Assembly: GCF_025449215.1 (NCBI RefSeq)
Contig: NZ_CP104900.1
Coordinates: forward strand, 2,356,001 to 2,420,000
Source: Shewanella seohaensis
GTDB lineage: Bacteria > Pseudomonadota > Gammaproteobacteria > Enterobacterales > Shewanellaceae
DNA length: 64,000 nt
Reading direction: 5' to 3'
Each line of letters begins with the position of its first letter. Positions within the stretch are counted from its first letter, which is position 1. This document shows positions 45,621 through 55,435 of the stretch, piece by piece. The notes under the pieces are model-generated. The model was not told where the DNA came from, made no database searches, and worked only from the letters and a program-made list of their open reading frames with translations. The translations under genes and the position numbers were made by a program.

Positions 45621-46841
45621 ATGAGTTCACCACTCACCTCAAAACTGAGTGCAAAAATCCTCGCCCGTCAGCAGGCGTTAGCCGAGCAAGGTTTGCTTAG
45701 GCAGCGTCAGGCACTGTCGAGCGCGGCAGCACTCAGTGATGATGGCCCTCAGTTTGGCTTAGCGGATCGGCACTATCTTAACTTCAGCAGCAATGATTAC
45801 TTAGGGCTATCCCGTGCTCCCGAATTGGCCGAGGCGCTGCACCTTGGCGCTAAGCAATATGGCGTTGGTAGCGGCGCATCACCGCTGGTGACGGGCTACA
45901 GCGAGGCGCATTTGGCGCTAGAAACAAAGCTGTGCCAGATGACGGGATTTGAGGCGGCGCTACTCTTTAGCTCAGGGTTTAGTGCCAATACCACCTTGTG
46001 TAAGACCTTGTTCGATAAGCAGGATGTGGTGTTGGCCGATAAGCTGGTCCATGCATCGATTATCGATGGATTGCGCGACAGCGGCGCGGATTTTAAGCGC
46101 TTTTTGCATAACGCCACCGAAAGTGCTGAGCGCCTATTAGCGAAGAACGCCGTTTCAGCCTTGATCACTGAGAGTGTGTTCAGCATGGATGGCGATATCG
46201 CGCCGATTGCGGCGTTATCCGCACTTTGTCGTGCACACAATGCTTGGTTGATTGTCGATGATGCCCATGGTTTTGGTGTGGTGGATGCTGTGAGTGCTCA
46301 AGTTGAGTCGATTCCAGCTTCCAACCTTATCGATATCCAGATAGTGACCTTTGGTAAGGCGTTAGGCTGTCAGGGCGCGGCGATCCTCGGGAGTCGGCAG
46401 TTGATTGAATTTCTAGTCAGCAATGCGCGGGAATATATCTATTCCACGGCCTTGTCGCCCGCCAATGCGGCCCTTGCCTTGGCCGCAGTTGAATACGCAG
46501 AGGCCCATCCTGAGCTTAAGCAAAAATTGCAGAGCAATATCTTATTGTTCAAGCACTTGTGCCAAGATGCTGACATTCCACTCCTCGGTAGCGACACCGC
46601 GATTCAACCTTTGATTATTGGTGATGCGGCGCAAACCTTGCTGGTGGCGGAAAAGCTAAAAGCATTAGGCATTTGGGTCGGCGCCATTCGTCCACCCACA
46701 GTGCCCGTTGGCTCGGCAAGATTGCGCATTACCTTAAGCGCATCCCATAGCGAGGCGGCAATACGGCGCTGCGTCAATGGGATTGCCACTGTGCTGAAGG
46801 AATGCGCACTGCCGAGGGTTTCTGAGCGGCCTGAACGGTAA
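45621..46841 (+). CDS. bioF: 8-amino-7-oxononanoate synthase
   Basis: 406 residues, PLP-dependent alpha-oxoamine synthase joining pimeloyl-ACP/CoA and alanine. Motifs: YLNFSSNDYLGLSRAPE, GVGSGASPLVTGYSEAH, DDAHGFGVVD and the PLP lysine in VTFGKALGCQGAAILGS. Slightly longer than E. coli BioF (384) at the N-terminus. Second gene of the operon, followed by an AT-rich 145-bp gap. Confidence 0.96.
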   Translation: MSSPLTSKLSAKILARQQALAEQGLLRQRQALSSAAALSDDGPQFGLADRHYLNFSSNDYLGLSRAPELAEALHLGAKQYGVGSGASPLVTGYSEAHLALETKLCQMTGFEAALLFSSGFSANTTLCKTLFDKQDVVLADKLVHASIIDGLRDSGADFKRFLHNATESAERLLAKNAVSALITESVFSMDGDIAPIAALSALCRAHNAWLIVDDAHGFGVVDAVSAQVESIPASNLIDIQIVTFGKALGCQGAAILGSRQLIEFLVSNAREYIYSTALSPANAALALAAVEYAEAHPELKQKLQSNILLFKHLCQDADIPLLGSDTAIQPLIIGDAAQTLLVAEKLKALGIWVGAIRPPTVPVGSARLRITLSASHSEAAIRRCVNGIATVLKECALPRVSERPER

Positions 46842-46989
46842 GCCAGTGTTTGATTCAGAATATCCGGTGAATTGCAGGGCACTTCAATGCTCGGGTATTG
46901 AGTTGTTGAAAGTGAAGAGTTTGAACGTAAAAGCTTATAAGTAAGAGCTAATAAGTAAAAGTTTGATGTTAAAGTGAGAATAATCTGTG

Positions 46990-47856
46990 ATGTCTATGCC
47001 GCTTGGCGTGAGTGTTAATTCCCATCAATCTGCCAGTCAGGTCGAGCATATTGCCGATCGGTTTTCTGCTGCTGCCAAGCACTATCAAGAGCATAACTGT
47101 TTACAGCGTTTAAGCGGCGCGAGTTTGTTGCAGGGATTTGCTGCCAAAGGCGCAATTCTCGATATTGGCGCAGGGCCGGGGACCGATTTCGCTAACCGAG
47201 CAATGGGCGAGGAGGTTAGGGTTTATGCCCTCGATATCGCCCAGGGGATGCTGCAACAACTTCAAGCGACTTTCCCGAGCTACCTATGCGTGTGCGGTAA
47301 TGCCGAGCAACTCCCCTTTGCCAATGGCAGTATCGATAGTATTTACTCCAATTTAGCCCTGCAGTGGTGTCAGGATTTTTCGGCTGCGACCAGCGAAATG
47401 GCTAGAGTCTTAAAATCCGGTGGAGAAGCGCATCTGAGTATCGTGGCCGAAGGCAGTCTGGCGCAGTTATCCCATCTTGGTTTGAGGGTGAACGGTTTTC
47501 TCTCCCTTGAAAGCTTAAAAGCGGCCTTTGATACCTCCGATTGGCAACTGTTTGATGTCCAACTTGTGCCAATAACCGTCTATTTTCAAGATCTTAAAAC
47601 CTTGCTCTATTCCATTAAAGGCGTGGGCGCATCGGTACAATCCTTTGCCCAATCATCTGTACAGTCATCAATGCCTGAAGAGCAGGGGAGTGATACGTCA
47701 GCATCTGACTCTCACTCCCACTTAGGCAAATTGCGTGGCCGCCGCGATTGGCAGGCTTTACAGCAACGTGCTGAGCTGTTTCGTGAGACACAGGGCCTGC
47801 CTTTAACCTATCAAATTGCCCAATTTCGTGTACGTCGCCACGGCGGCTCGGTATAA
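46990..47856 (+). CDS. bioC: malonyl-ACP O-methyltransferase
   Basis: 288 residues. SAM-binding motif I is [13 protein letters not shown], with post-I region [11 protein letters not shown] and motif [17 protein letters not shown]. BioC methylates malonyl-ACP so that it can be elongated by the fatty acid machinery to pimeloyl-ACP methyl ester. A Ser-rich insert (about 215-240) is not usual in E. coli BioC. ATG 46990 is chosen; a GTG lies one codon upstream. No bioH is in this window. Confidence 0.93.
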   Translation: MSMPLGVSVNSHQSASQVEHIADRFSAAAKHYQEHNCLQRLSGASLLQGFAAKGAILDIGAGPGTDFANRAMGEEVRVYALDIAQGMLQQLQATFPSYLCVCGNAEQLPFANGSIDSIYSNLALQWCQDFSAATSEMARVLKSGGEAHLSIVAEGSLAQLSHLGLRVNGFLSLESLKAAFDTSDWQLFDVQLVPITVYFQDLKTLLYSIKGVGASVQSFAQSSVQSSMPEEQGSDTSASDSHSHLGKLRGRRDWQALQQRAELFRETQGLPLTYQIAQFRVRRHGGSV

Positions 47857-47909
47857 GACGCTAGGCCATGGCTTAGCGTGTTATTGGTACAGCTTTACAA
47901 GGAAAAATC

Positions 47910-48605
47910 ATGTTTTTTGTAACAGGAACAGATACCGACAGCGGTAAAACCTTAGTGTCGACGGCGCTTTTAACCGCATTCAATCGTGAAGCTGCTCGTA
48001 CAGGTGCTGCACACTTAAGCCTTGGGGTAAAACCTGTGGCCTCGGGTTGTGAAACCACAGAGCTGGGGTTACGTAACAGTGATGCGTTGAAGCTGATGTC
48101 GGCCTCATCTTTAAAGCTTAGCTATGAACAGGTCAACCCAGTGAGTTTTGAGCCTGCCATCGCACCGCATATAGCGGCAAAACAGCTGGGGGTTAACATA
48201 TCGCCAGAGGCGATTTTGGCAAAACTCGACAGACAAGCCTTTGAACAGGCTGATTTTTGCTTGATAGAAGGTGCGGGCGGCTGGCGTTTACCCTTAGGGG
48301 ACGGACGCTATTTATCGGAATTAGTGCAGCAGCTTAATTTACCGGTGATCTTGGTCGTGGGGATGAAACTTGGCTGCTTAAATCATGCCTTATTAACTCA
48401 AGAGGCGATAATCGCCGATGGTTTAACCGTTGCGGGTTGGGTGGCAAACTGTGTCGATCCTAATATGAGTGTGTTCGATGAAAACTTAGCATCGCTCAAA
48501 GAGATGATGACAGCGCCATTCCTGGGCTGTATTCCTCATCTTACACAAGCGGATGCGGAACATGCCGCCAACTTTATCGATATCCAATCCTTATTGCTGA
48601 AATAA
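47910..48605 (+). CDS. bioD: dethiobiotin synthetase
   Basis: 231 residues. Walker A FFVTGTDTDSGKTLVSTAL is at the N-terminus, with GVKPVASGCE, catalytic-loop region VNPVSFEPAIAPHIA, and the EGAGGWRLPL motif (E115-type). It closes the ureido ring of dethiobiotin with CO2 and ATP. Last gene of bioBFCD, followed by the MITE-like element 2. Confidence 0.97.
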   Translation: MFFVTGTDTDSGKTLVSTALLTAFNREAARTGAAHLSLGVKPVASGCETTELGLRNSDALKLMSASSLKLSYEQVNPVSFEPAIAPHIAAKQLGVNISPEAILAKLDRQAFEQADFCLIEGAGGWRLPLGDGRYLSELVQQLNLPVILVVGMKLGCLNHALLTQEAIIADGLTVAGWVANCVDPNMSVFDENLASLKEMMTAPFLGCIPHLTQADAEHAANFIDIQSLLLK

Positions 48606-48616
48606 GCTTATTCAAC

Positions 48617-48883
48617 TAGGGCGTGTTGACGTTTCGAGATTAGATTTTGTTCGCTCTGGCAAGCTCGTGCTCGCGAAACGAGGAATGATGTGTAGCTATT
48701 CTACTCAAATGACGAGTGACAAAGAGCAAGGGCTTGCCAGACGAACCTTCGGGCAGCATTTGGCTGGCGTTTCTGCTGCGTTATCGTCCGTTTATGTAGA
48801 ATAACTACACAGCACGGACTTTGCCTTGCATAAAAGCCAGCCAAATTGCTGCAAAAATAACCCTGAAACGTCAACACACCCTA
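48617..48883. repeat. MITE-like element 2 with terminal inverted repeats and nested hairpins
   Basis: 267 bp bounded by TAGGGCGTGTTGACGTTTC and its near-perfect inverse GAAACGTCAACACACCCTA (18 of 19 pair). Internal inverted repeats include GTGTAGCTATTCTAC (near 48690) with GTAGAATAACTACAC (48796-48810), and TCTGGCAAG...GTGCTC with GAGCAAGGGCTTGCCAGA. There is no coding capacity. It is different in sequence from element 1 but alike in size and fold. Confidence 0.65.
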
Positions 48884-48896
48884 ATAAGTTTGATAT

Positions 48897-48927
48897 AAAA
48901 ACAGAGGCTATATCGCCTCTGTTTTTT
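48897..48927. terminator. bidirectional terminator after the DUF3187-like gene
   Basis: The 8-bp stem ACAGAGGC / GCCTCTGT is flanked by A4 and T6. It lies just outside element 2. Confidence 0.85.
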
Positions 48928-48953
48928 GTTAGCATATCTTTAAAATATTGTGA

Positions 48954-49921
48954 TTATAATTTAACGCGATACCCAATATTAAAGGCAATGTCAGTGCTGT
49001 TATCCATATTGAAATAATTTTCAACGATGGCGAACTCTATTGCACTATTGTCTAAGTAATAGCGGTAGCCGAGTAATATCTCATTTGAGGCTTTTGAAAA
49101 ATCATTTTCGGTTTCGAGTAACCCTTGATAATGATGCAGTTCAATTAACCAGCCATGGCGCCCCGTAATATATTCATAGCCTAAATTAACGGTATAAGCA
49201 TGATTATCGTAGCGGATCCCAGAAAGCACCTCATTCCCCTGTCTAAAACTGACTGCGGCGGTGGAGTGAAAATAATGATTGGCATAGCGGAAACTGTAAT
49301 TAAGCTGCAGTGCTTGTTCAAAGGCCTCATTTTCAAAGGGGCCTGTGTCGACATAGTTATAATATAAACTGCCACCAAGAGATAAGCCGTGGTGTGAGTT
49401 CTCAAATAATTGATAGCCAAGATAAAGCGTTATCGCATTATTTAAGGTTTCCCCGAAATGTTTTGCTGATTAATTCCATCCTTAGAGAAGATCTGGTTCT
49501 GATGCTTAGCGGCATCTTCGCGACCATTTTGGCTAAATCCAAATGCATCATGGAACCACATAGTCACTGAGTCTAAGTGATTATCACCACTAAAGCGCCA
49601 GTGATAGCTAGTGTCTAGCAGCCATCTATCGTTAATTTGCCAGGAGAGTCCGCCTTCCAGGGTGTTATGGTAATAATCGGCAAAATAATCATCGGTTTCA
49701 GCCCAGACGCTGGCGGCACTGGCCGAGAGGTGTAACTCCTTTTGTCCTTCGGGTAAGGAGAACCCCGAGCGTAACATTGGGGTCAAACTGCCCGCTTGGG
49801 TCGGGGATTGCGCATAGCTGCGTAGTGGGCCGTAATCGTGATAATCGACAGTGTTAGCAAAGGCATTAGGCACCAGCAACAACGAAATTGCGAGTGTTGG
49901 TTTTAGAGGTAACAATGGCAT
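48954..49921 (-). CDS. DUF3187-like outer-membrane protein, frameshifted in this sequence
   Basis: The signal peptide MPLLPLKPTLAISLLLVPNAFA is followed by VDYHDYGPLRSYAQSPTQAG, which resembles the DUF3187 N-terminus. Many aromatic, alternating segments follow (WQINDRWLLDTSYHWRFSG, YSFRYANHYFHSTAAVS, AFNIGYRVKL), as in a beta-barrel. The frame breaks at the C-run 49451-49454; one more base gives NISGETLNNAITLYLGYQ and a repaired length of about 322 residues ending in a barrel-type final strand. Function unknown. The start at 49921 follows GGTGGAT; an upstream GTG at 49936 is possible. Confidence 0.7.
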
Positions 49922-50062
49922 AGCGTAAATATCCACCCACTTTATTAAAAAATAGAGTCGGTTCGATGGTTGATGAAACTGAATATTGCGAGCAAAGAAA
50001 GTGCGCTCGCAATATAAATCAAAATGTTAATTATTGTGGCGGAATTAACATTTGAATTTCAT

Positions 50063-50212
50063 TTAAAGCAGTGTGTAGCAAAGTAATACGAGCGCAAGCC
50101 AAATAACACGCCCCAGCATAGGCAGTGAATAGAGGGCGAGTAATACAATCATAATTAACAATATTGTTGCTGGCTTACGCAAATGCGCCGCCGTTAATGT
50201 GGGTAACTTCAT
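50063..50212 (-). CDS. small membrane protein (49 residues), predicted
   Basis: ORF MKLPTLTAAHLRKPATILLI... to YTLL. A basic N-terminal segment is followed by two hydrophobic spans (about 17-33 and 37-49), with PMLGR between them. An AGAG ribosome site lies seven bases before the ATG. It has no homology I recognise. It is placed between the DUF3187-like gene and opgG on the same strand, in a region otherwise empty. The evidence is only composition, start context and length. Confidence 0.5.
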   Translation of the reverse strand: MKLPTLTAAHLRKPATILLIMIVLLALYSLPMLGRVIWLALVLLCYTLL

Positions 50213-50528
50213 TTTATCTCTGACATATTCATGATGCGAAATATAACAAAAACTGAATATGGTGAGCGCAATAGATAAATATCTTGGGAAAACGTGATTT
50301 GTGCGAGTATTCAGTTGCTTTGAGGGGCTAATATAACGCCGTAGGATTGGGGAGTAAATCTTATGAGCCGTGAAATAGGATTCAAAAACTGGAACTGAAA
50401 ATCCCTATTTTTGTTAGATAAAAATAATCCTATTTATTCCGCAAAATACTGTGATTAGTCAGCGGAAATATTAAACCGCTTAACTGTAAGGTTATTAACC
50501 TGAGTATTGCTATATCAATTTTACCCAT
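50213..50528. other. intergenic region between small ORF and opgG end
   Basis: About 315 bp, AT-rich. It contains an 8-bp inverted repeat (ATAGGATT near 50377 with AATCCTAT near 50427) and an 11-codon ORF after a GGGGAG site. I do not consider either a supported gene. Confidence 0.4.
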
Positions 50529-50555
50529 AAAAAACGCCGGACTTTCGGCGTTTTT
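50529..50555 (-). terminator. terminator after opgG
   Basis: AAAACGCCG / CGGCGTTTT stem with T/A runs on both sides, downstream of the minus-strand opgG stop. Confidence 0.88.
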
Positions 50556-50599
50556 ATGGTGTTAAGCAAAGCGCTAATTGAATGTTGCTTATTGGCGGC

Positions 50600-52183
50600 C
50601 TAGGGCCAATCATCACTGTTCCAGCGATACAGCCAAGTAGCGGCAAGGGGTTTTTCATCTTTACGCAGTTGAATTCTGAGCTCTGCCACATTGGTGCTTT
50701 CAGGTTCAAAGGTCACGAAAACGCGAGCACCATTGATATCGGGATGAGCCACTATGCGGGAAGACAGAATTTTGCCTTTGCTGATACTGGCATCAATGGC
50801 AATTTTTTCAATCTCTTGCGGTTTGATATTGCTGTAATCGATCAGTAATTCTTTACCTTTCGCTTGTTTTTGTCCCTTAGAGCTGCGAACCACTCGCGCC
50901 TTAGTGTTGGCACTAGGGCTATCGTTAGACGCCGTGATGCGATAAGAATAACGATAGGGCTCGCCTTGCTTTAAGCCGCCCTGAGGCTCCCAGTAGGTGA
51001 CGATATTGTCGTTGGTTTCGGCGCTCGATGGGATTTCCAGCAGCACTAACTGGCCTTTACCCCAATCGTTTAGCGGTTCAATCCAAGCGGAAGGACGTTG
51101 CTGATAGTTTGCGCTCAGATCTTCATAGTAATCGAAGTTACGATGACGTTGGATTAAGCCAAAACCTTTGATGTCTTCGTCGCCAAAGGCGCTGATCTGC
51201 AATTTATTTGGGTTATTAAGTGGGCGCCATAAGCGCTCGCCATTTCCGCGATCGATTTGTAATCCTTCGGAGTTATGTACTGCAGGACGATAGTCTGGCT
51301 TATCTGAATTATCTAACCCGCCATAAAGGAACATCGAGGTCAGCGGTGCGAGGCCCACATGGGCGATGTCTCTGCGTGGGAATAGCGTGACATCCACTTC
51401 TACCCGCGTTGGCGCGCCCGGGTAAATACCAAAGCGGTAGGCCCCAGTAACGCTCTGACTGTCTAACAGCGCATGCACCACAATGGCGGTTTGATACTTA
51501 GAGGGACGCTCTACCCAAAAACGTTTGAATAATGGGTATTCTTCACCTTTGGGCTGGGCCACATCAATAGCCAGTCCACGGTTGGATAAGCCATAAATTT
51601 GTCCTTTAGACAGCGCTCTAAAATAGCTCGCGCCTTGGAACATGATGAACTCGTCTTTGACTTCATCGTCATTGATAGGGTAGTGCAGGCGCACGCCCGC
51701 ATATTGGCCAACCTGAGTGAGTAATTTTTCAATGGCGCCATTAGGGACACTAAAGGAAGACTCGGTCAGCTCGATGGGCAAGGCTTGGCTGTTTTCAACT
51801 ACATCGATATCCACGAGGTTTTTGTATAAAAAACCGGGGGCAAAGAGTTGTACCGAAAACTTAGTGGGAGTGCCGCCCCAAATCGCGGCGTTTTCTTGAT
51901 AATTAATTTTGCCGTAGGTGGCGTAATCAAGATCAATGAGCTCTTTGGGGGCTTTTCTTGCTTCTTTAAACGGTTTTTGTGCCAGTTGCTGAGCCAGTTC
52001 AATGACAGTGTCATGGGAGAAGGCCTTGGCTTTCTTCTCTGGGGTCGAGTCGGCGCCATAGGCTGGGACTAAACTGCTGATGCTCACCATACAAGCGAGT
52101 AAGGAACCGAGAAAAAAACGCGGTTGGCTCGTTTTTCGCGGTGTGATAGGGGCTAAATGATTGATTGTTGAATGCAGTCGCAA
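50600..52183 (-). CDS. opgG: periplasmic glucan biosynthesis protein, OpgG/MdoG family
   Basis: 527 residues. The Sec signal ends near LVPAYGA (no twin-arginine motif, so OpgG rather than OpgD). The beta-sandwich OpgG domain follows, with FIMFQGASYFRALSKGQIYG, GLAIDVAQPKGEEYP, GLAPLTSMFLYGG and GNGERLWRPLNNP, and a C-terminal Ig-like domain ending TWLYRWNSDDWP. It acts in osmoregulated periplasmic glucan synthesis or branching. The usual partner opgH does not follow it on either side, so opgH would have to be elsewhere. E. coli OpgG is 511 residues. Confidence 0.9.
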   Translation of the reverse strand: MRLHSTINHLAPITPRKTSQPRFFLGSLLACMVSISSLVPAYGADSTPEKKAKAFSHDTVIELAQQLAQKPFKEARKAPKELIDLDYATYGKINYQENAAIWGGTPTKFSVQLFAPGFLYKNLVDIDVVENSQALPIELTESSFSVPNGAIEKLLTQVGQYAGVRLHYPINDDEVKDEFIMFQGASYFRALSKGQIYGLSNRGLAIDVAQPKGEEYPLFKRFWVERPSKYQTAIVVHALLDSQSVTGAYRFGIYPGAPTRVEVDVTLFPRRDIAHVGLAPLTSMFLYGGLDNSDKPDYRPAVHNSEGLQIDRGNGERLWRPLNNPNKLQISAFGDEDIKGFGLIQRHRNFDYYEDLSANYQQRPSAWIEPLNDWGKGQLVLLEIPSSAETNDNIVTYWEPQGGLKQGEPYRYSYRITASNDSPSANTKARVVRSSKGQKQAKGKELLIDYSNIKPQEIEKIAIDASISKGKILSSRIVAHPDINGARVFVTFEPESTNVAELRIQLRKDEKPLAATWLYRWNSDDWP

Positions 52184-52591
52184 AATAGGAACTCCTCACT
52201 TCAATGGGCTAAGGGGCAAGATTGGCACCCGCAACGTGCCCAAAACTCCCGATTTATAAATCACTTAGAATGCATTAGTTCGGGAAGTGCTTAGGGGTGG
52301 ATAAAAATTTAATCTTGTTAATCAAAGTGTTCGACAACGAAATTAGAGCAGTTACTTAAGTGGTGCAAGTATTTTCTCCCGCAGGATAAGTGCTGACCTT
52401 ATAGATTAAAGCATCTGGTAGCTTGGGTGTTAACTTGGGATATTACTGCTATCCGGTTTCACCGCACGAGGTATAGATGCCTCTTTTATATGATATTTTG
52501 CGGCATTTTATCGGCCAGCCAGTCTGATGACAAACTCACACTCGGTGGCCGATATTAGCAGATTAGCTGAGGCAATGCCGCCGAATAGATC
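52184..52591 (-). other. intergenic region opgG / pepE
   Basis: 408 bp. A hairpin ATCGGCCA (52512 area) / TGGCCGAT (near 52548) follows the pepE stop on the minus strand and may end its transcript. The rest must include the opgG promoter; nothing else was recognised. Confidence 0.45.
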
Positions 52592-53302
52592 TTATTTCAG
52601 TAAATGGGATAAATCGCTGCCCACAGGGATAGGGATTTCCTGCTGCTCACCACAGAATAAATAGGCTGGGTTGTCACCGAGCAGGGATAAAGTGTCTCCC
52701 TGACGCCAGAGAGCGCTGCCTTCGACGATACCCACAACTGGGGTGATAGGATCGACACGGGTGAATTCGAGTAAGCGCTGGGCGCGGGTTTCGCCGTTAT
52801 GTCCCGGAGCGCGGTAGTTCGAATAATGTGGATTTAACTGAAATGGCACTATATTTAACGCGGTAAACGACGGCGGCTCGATAATCGGCATATCGTTGGT
52901 GGTGCGAATGCTCAATCCCGAGACGTTAGAGCCCGCGCTCCAACCAATATAAGGTTTACCATTCAGAACTTCTTCACGGATAAGATGCACTAAATCGTAC
53001 TTATAGAGCTCGTGTAGTAAATGGAAGGTGTTGCCGCCACCGATCAAAATGCCGTCGGCATCTTTAATCGCTTGGCGCGGATCAGGATGTTGATGAATGC
53101 CGCTGATATCGAGCCTGAGTTCGCTTAACCCCGCCACGACTGAGGCCAAATAAGTGTCGTAACTCATGCTGACACCGGCATAGGGGATAAAGATCCATTT
53201 TTGGGCGTTAGCGGTGAGCGGTTTGATAAAGGGAATCGCATGGGAAAGGTAAGGCGTATCACCGACGCGAGAACTGCTCAGTAGTAGGGCATTAACTGTC
53301 AT
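52592..53302 (-). CDS. pepE: dipeptidase E (alpha-aspartyl dipeptidase)
   Basis: 236 residues of peptidase family S51, which cleaves N-terminal Asp-X dipeptides in the cytoplasm. The nucleophile elbow is [11 protein letters not shown] (Ser), with [12 protein letters not shown] and IRTTNDMPI, and the histidine in [18 protein letters not shown]. Start at [15 protein letters not shown] (ATG 53300-53302) after AGGAT; the frame is open further to 53344. Divergent from htpX. Confidence 0.94.
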   Translation of the reverse strand: MTVNALLLSSSRVGDTPYLSHAIPFIKPLTANAQKWIFIPYAGVSMSYDTYLASVVAGLSELRLDISGIHQHPDPRQAIKDADGILIGGGNTFHLLHELYKYDLVHLIREEVLNGKPYIGWSAGSNVSGLSIRTTNDMPIIEPPSFTALNIVPFQLNPHYSNYRAPGHNGETRAQRLLEFTRVDPITPVVGIVEGSALWRQGDTLSLLGDNPAYLFCGEQQEIPIPVGSDLSHLLK

Positions 53303-53589
53303 TTTTTTATCCTGAAATCTCGGAATGTGCTGGCATGTTAACAAAGTTTAATCGCGATAAACATAGATAAACACACATGAATTTGGCTGTAATGCTGACA
53401 GAGCCTAGATTTAAGCTTGGATTAATATACTGTCCCTAGACTCACGAGCCATGAAAGGCAATGTCTAAATTGAGAGAAAAATTAGCGAGTAGAAAAACTC
53501 TTATCTTTACCCCTTGAATTTCGATTGATTGGACATATTATGTCTTTGAGCAAAGTTAAATGGCATGTGTTTGCCGTAAAGGAGCTGAA

Positions 53590-54453
53590 ATGAAGCGTAT
53601 TTTTTTATTGATTGCGACTAACCTAGCCGTGTTGCTGGTAGCCTCAATTGTGATGTCTATTCTGGGCGTGAATACGTCTACTATGGGTGGACTACTTGTG
53701 TTCGCTGCGATTTTTGGATTCGGCGGAGCCTTCATCAGCTTAGCCATTTCAAAATGGATGGCGAAAAAGACTATGGGCTGTGAAGTGATCACCACGCCAC
53801 GTGATAGCACTGAGCGTTGGTTATTAGACACTGTTGCCCGCCAAGCGCAGCAAGCTGGGATTAAAATGCCAGAAGTGGCAATTTACCAATCGCCAGAGAT
53901 GAACGCTTTTGCCACTGGCCCAAGTAAAGACAACTCATTAGTTGCCGTGAGTACCGGTCTGTTGTACGGCATGAGCCAAGATGAAGTTGAAGGGGTACTT
54001 GCCCACGAAGTGAGCCACGTTGCTAACGGCGATATGGTGACACTGACCTTAATTCAAGGCGTGGTGAACACCTTTGTTATCTTTGCTGCGCGTGTTGTTG
54101 CGGGCATTATCAACAACTTCGTCTCGAGCAACGACGAAGAAGGTGAAGGTCTAGGCATGTTCGCTTATATGGCGGTCGTGTTTGTCCTCGACATGTTGTT
54201 TGGTATCTTGGCCTCAATTATCGTGGCTTACTTCTCACGTATCCGTGAATACCGCGCAGACGAAGGTGCAGCACGTTTAGCGGGTAAGCATAAGATGATT
54301 GCAGCGCTTGAGCGTTTACGCCAAGGCCCTGAAAGCTCAGCAATGCCAGCGCAAATGTCTGCCTTCGGTATTAACGGCAAGCGTTCAATGGCAGAGCTGA
54401 TGATGAGCCACCCGCCATTAGAGAAGCGTATCGCCGCTTTACAGACCCGTTAA
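53590..54453 (+). CDS. htpX: membrane zinc metalloprotease HtpX
   Basis: 287 residues, M48 family. Two N-terminal membrane helices (about 4-26 and 36-55), the zinc motif HEVSH in [13 protein letters not shown] and the third ligand glutamate in [12 protein letters not shown]; a further hydrophobic hairpin lies at about 155-215. It degrades misfolded membrane proteins with FtsH. ATG 53590 has AAAGGAG upstream. A possible sigma-32-like sequence (CTTGAA at 53513, ACATATTA 14 bases on) lies upstream but is only a partial match. Confidence 0.95.
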   Translation: MKRIFLLIATNLAVLLVASIVMSILGVNTSTMGGLLVFAAIFGFGGAFISLAISKWMAKKTMGCEVITTPRDSTERWLLDTVARQAQQAGIKMPEVAIYQSPEMNAFATGPSKDNSLVAVSTGLLYGMSQDEVEGVLAHEVSHVANGDMVTLTLIQGVVNTFVIFAARVVAGIINNFVSSNDEEGEGLGMFAYMAVVFVLDMLFGILASIIVAYFSRIREYRADEGAARLAGKHKMIAALERLRQGPESSAMPAQMSAFGINGKRSMAELMMSHPPLEKRIAALQTR

Positions 54454-54469
54454 TCGAGGCTGTAAGATC

Positions 54470-54498
54470 AAAAAAGGAGACCTAGCGTCTCCTTTTTT
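54470..54498 (+). terminator. intrinsic terminator after htpX
   Basis: A 12-bp stem AAAAAAGGAGAC / GTCTCCTTTTTT. Confidence 0.92.
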
Positions 54499-54776
54499 AT
54501 TGGGGCTTTTCTTTTTCTACGGATTAGGCTAGGGCCGTTTTTAGTTGTGAGCGATAGGTTAAGTCAATGTAAAACTCTTATATAAGCATGTGGTTACATG
54601 ATGCAGCGCACATTTTACCCCTCGGTATATTGATAAAGTTACATTGCATAAGATTGGGTTGCTTATTGCTCAATCCTTAGCTAAGTTAAATCGAGTCGTG
54701 CTATTTACATTGGTTGCGAGATGGAAGTCACCCTGACAAGAATTTCCACTGTCAATCGCCATTGGAGGATACAATT

Positions 54777-55127
54777 GTGAGCAAAAAACTATTAAGTGCG
54801 CTTTTCGGGGCAAGTCTTGCAGCGCTGGCGCTGTCACCAACCGCATTTGCCGCGGATCAAAAATTATCAGACTTCCATGCTGAGTCAGGTGGTTGTGAAA
54901 GCTGTCATAAGGACGGTACGCCTTCTGCTGATGGTGCTTTCGAATTTGAACAATGTCAAAGCTGCCACGGCTCTTTGGCTGAAATGGACGCAGTACATAA
55001 GCCACACGATGGCAACTTAGTTTGTGCTGACTGCCACGCTCCACATGATATGAACGTAGGTCAAAAACCTACCTGTGAAAGCTGCCATGATGATGGTCGT
55101 ACTCCAGACTCTATCCTGAAGAAGTAA
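54777..55127 (+). CDS. cctA: small tetraheme cytochrome c (STC / CctA)
   Basis: 116 residues: a 25-residue Sec signal (cleaved before ADQKLSDF) and a 91-residue mature protein, the STC length. Four heme-attachment motifs: CESCH, CQSCH, CADCH and CESCH, with distal histidines in [14 protein letters not shown] and HAPHD. It is an abundant periplasmic electron carrier in Shewanella that passes electrons from CymA toward outer-membrane MtrA/OmcA-type systems and periplasmic reductases. The GTG start has GGAGG eight bases upstream; expression is expected to be high. It has its own terminator. Compared with MR-1 (from memory) it differs at several surface positions. Confidence 0.96.
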   Translation: MSKKLLSALFGASLAALALSPTAFAADQKLSDFHAESGGCESCHKDGTPSADGAFEFEQCQSCHGSLAEMDAVHKPHDGNLVCADCHAPHDMNVGQKPTCESCHDDGRTPDSILKK

Positions 55128-55180
55128 TAATTAAGTATATAAAGCGTTACGTATTCAAGAAGCTATAAACTAATAATCCA

Positions 55181-55216
55181 AAAGCTCAACTAACTAATAG
55201 TTGGGCTTTTTCTTTT
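55181..55216 (+). terminator. intrinsic terminator after cctA
   Basis: AAAGCTCAAC / GTTGGGCTTTT hairpin (one G-U) followed by TTCTTTTTT. Confidence 0.85.
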
Positions 55217-55435
55217 TTACTCAAGAATGAGCTTTTTGATCATTCGATTCGAATATTGTCATTTTTAGTTAGCTTAATTAGGTAAAGTCTAATTTTTGAC
55301 TAGCTGCATAAAAGTGTGAAACATTGTTGACTTGTGTCTCCGCTACATAGGTCTAATTTGGCGGGTATGTTATTGACCAGGGTGATTAGTGCTGTTAGTT
55401 TGTTGAAATAGAGTTTTACAAGGAAGTAAGTGTGT
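55217..55435 (+). other. AT-rich leader region before the transglutaminase-TPR gene
   Basis: The gap between cctA and the next gene is 308 bp in total, with a terminator in its first part. The rest is markedly AT-rich, like the gene that follows, and must hold its promoter. No operator recognised. Confidence 0.45.

Noticed and set aside
50359..50396. 11-codon ORF after a GGGGAG site
   Set aside because: Too short and without any supporting conservation or context; the ribosome-site match alone is not enough.
53513..53540. Sigma-32 heat-shock promoter before htpX
   Set aside because: The -35 (CTTGAA) is good but the -10 (ACATATTA) is a poor match to CCCCATNT; noted in the gene entry but not listed as a feature.
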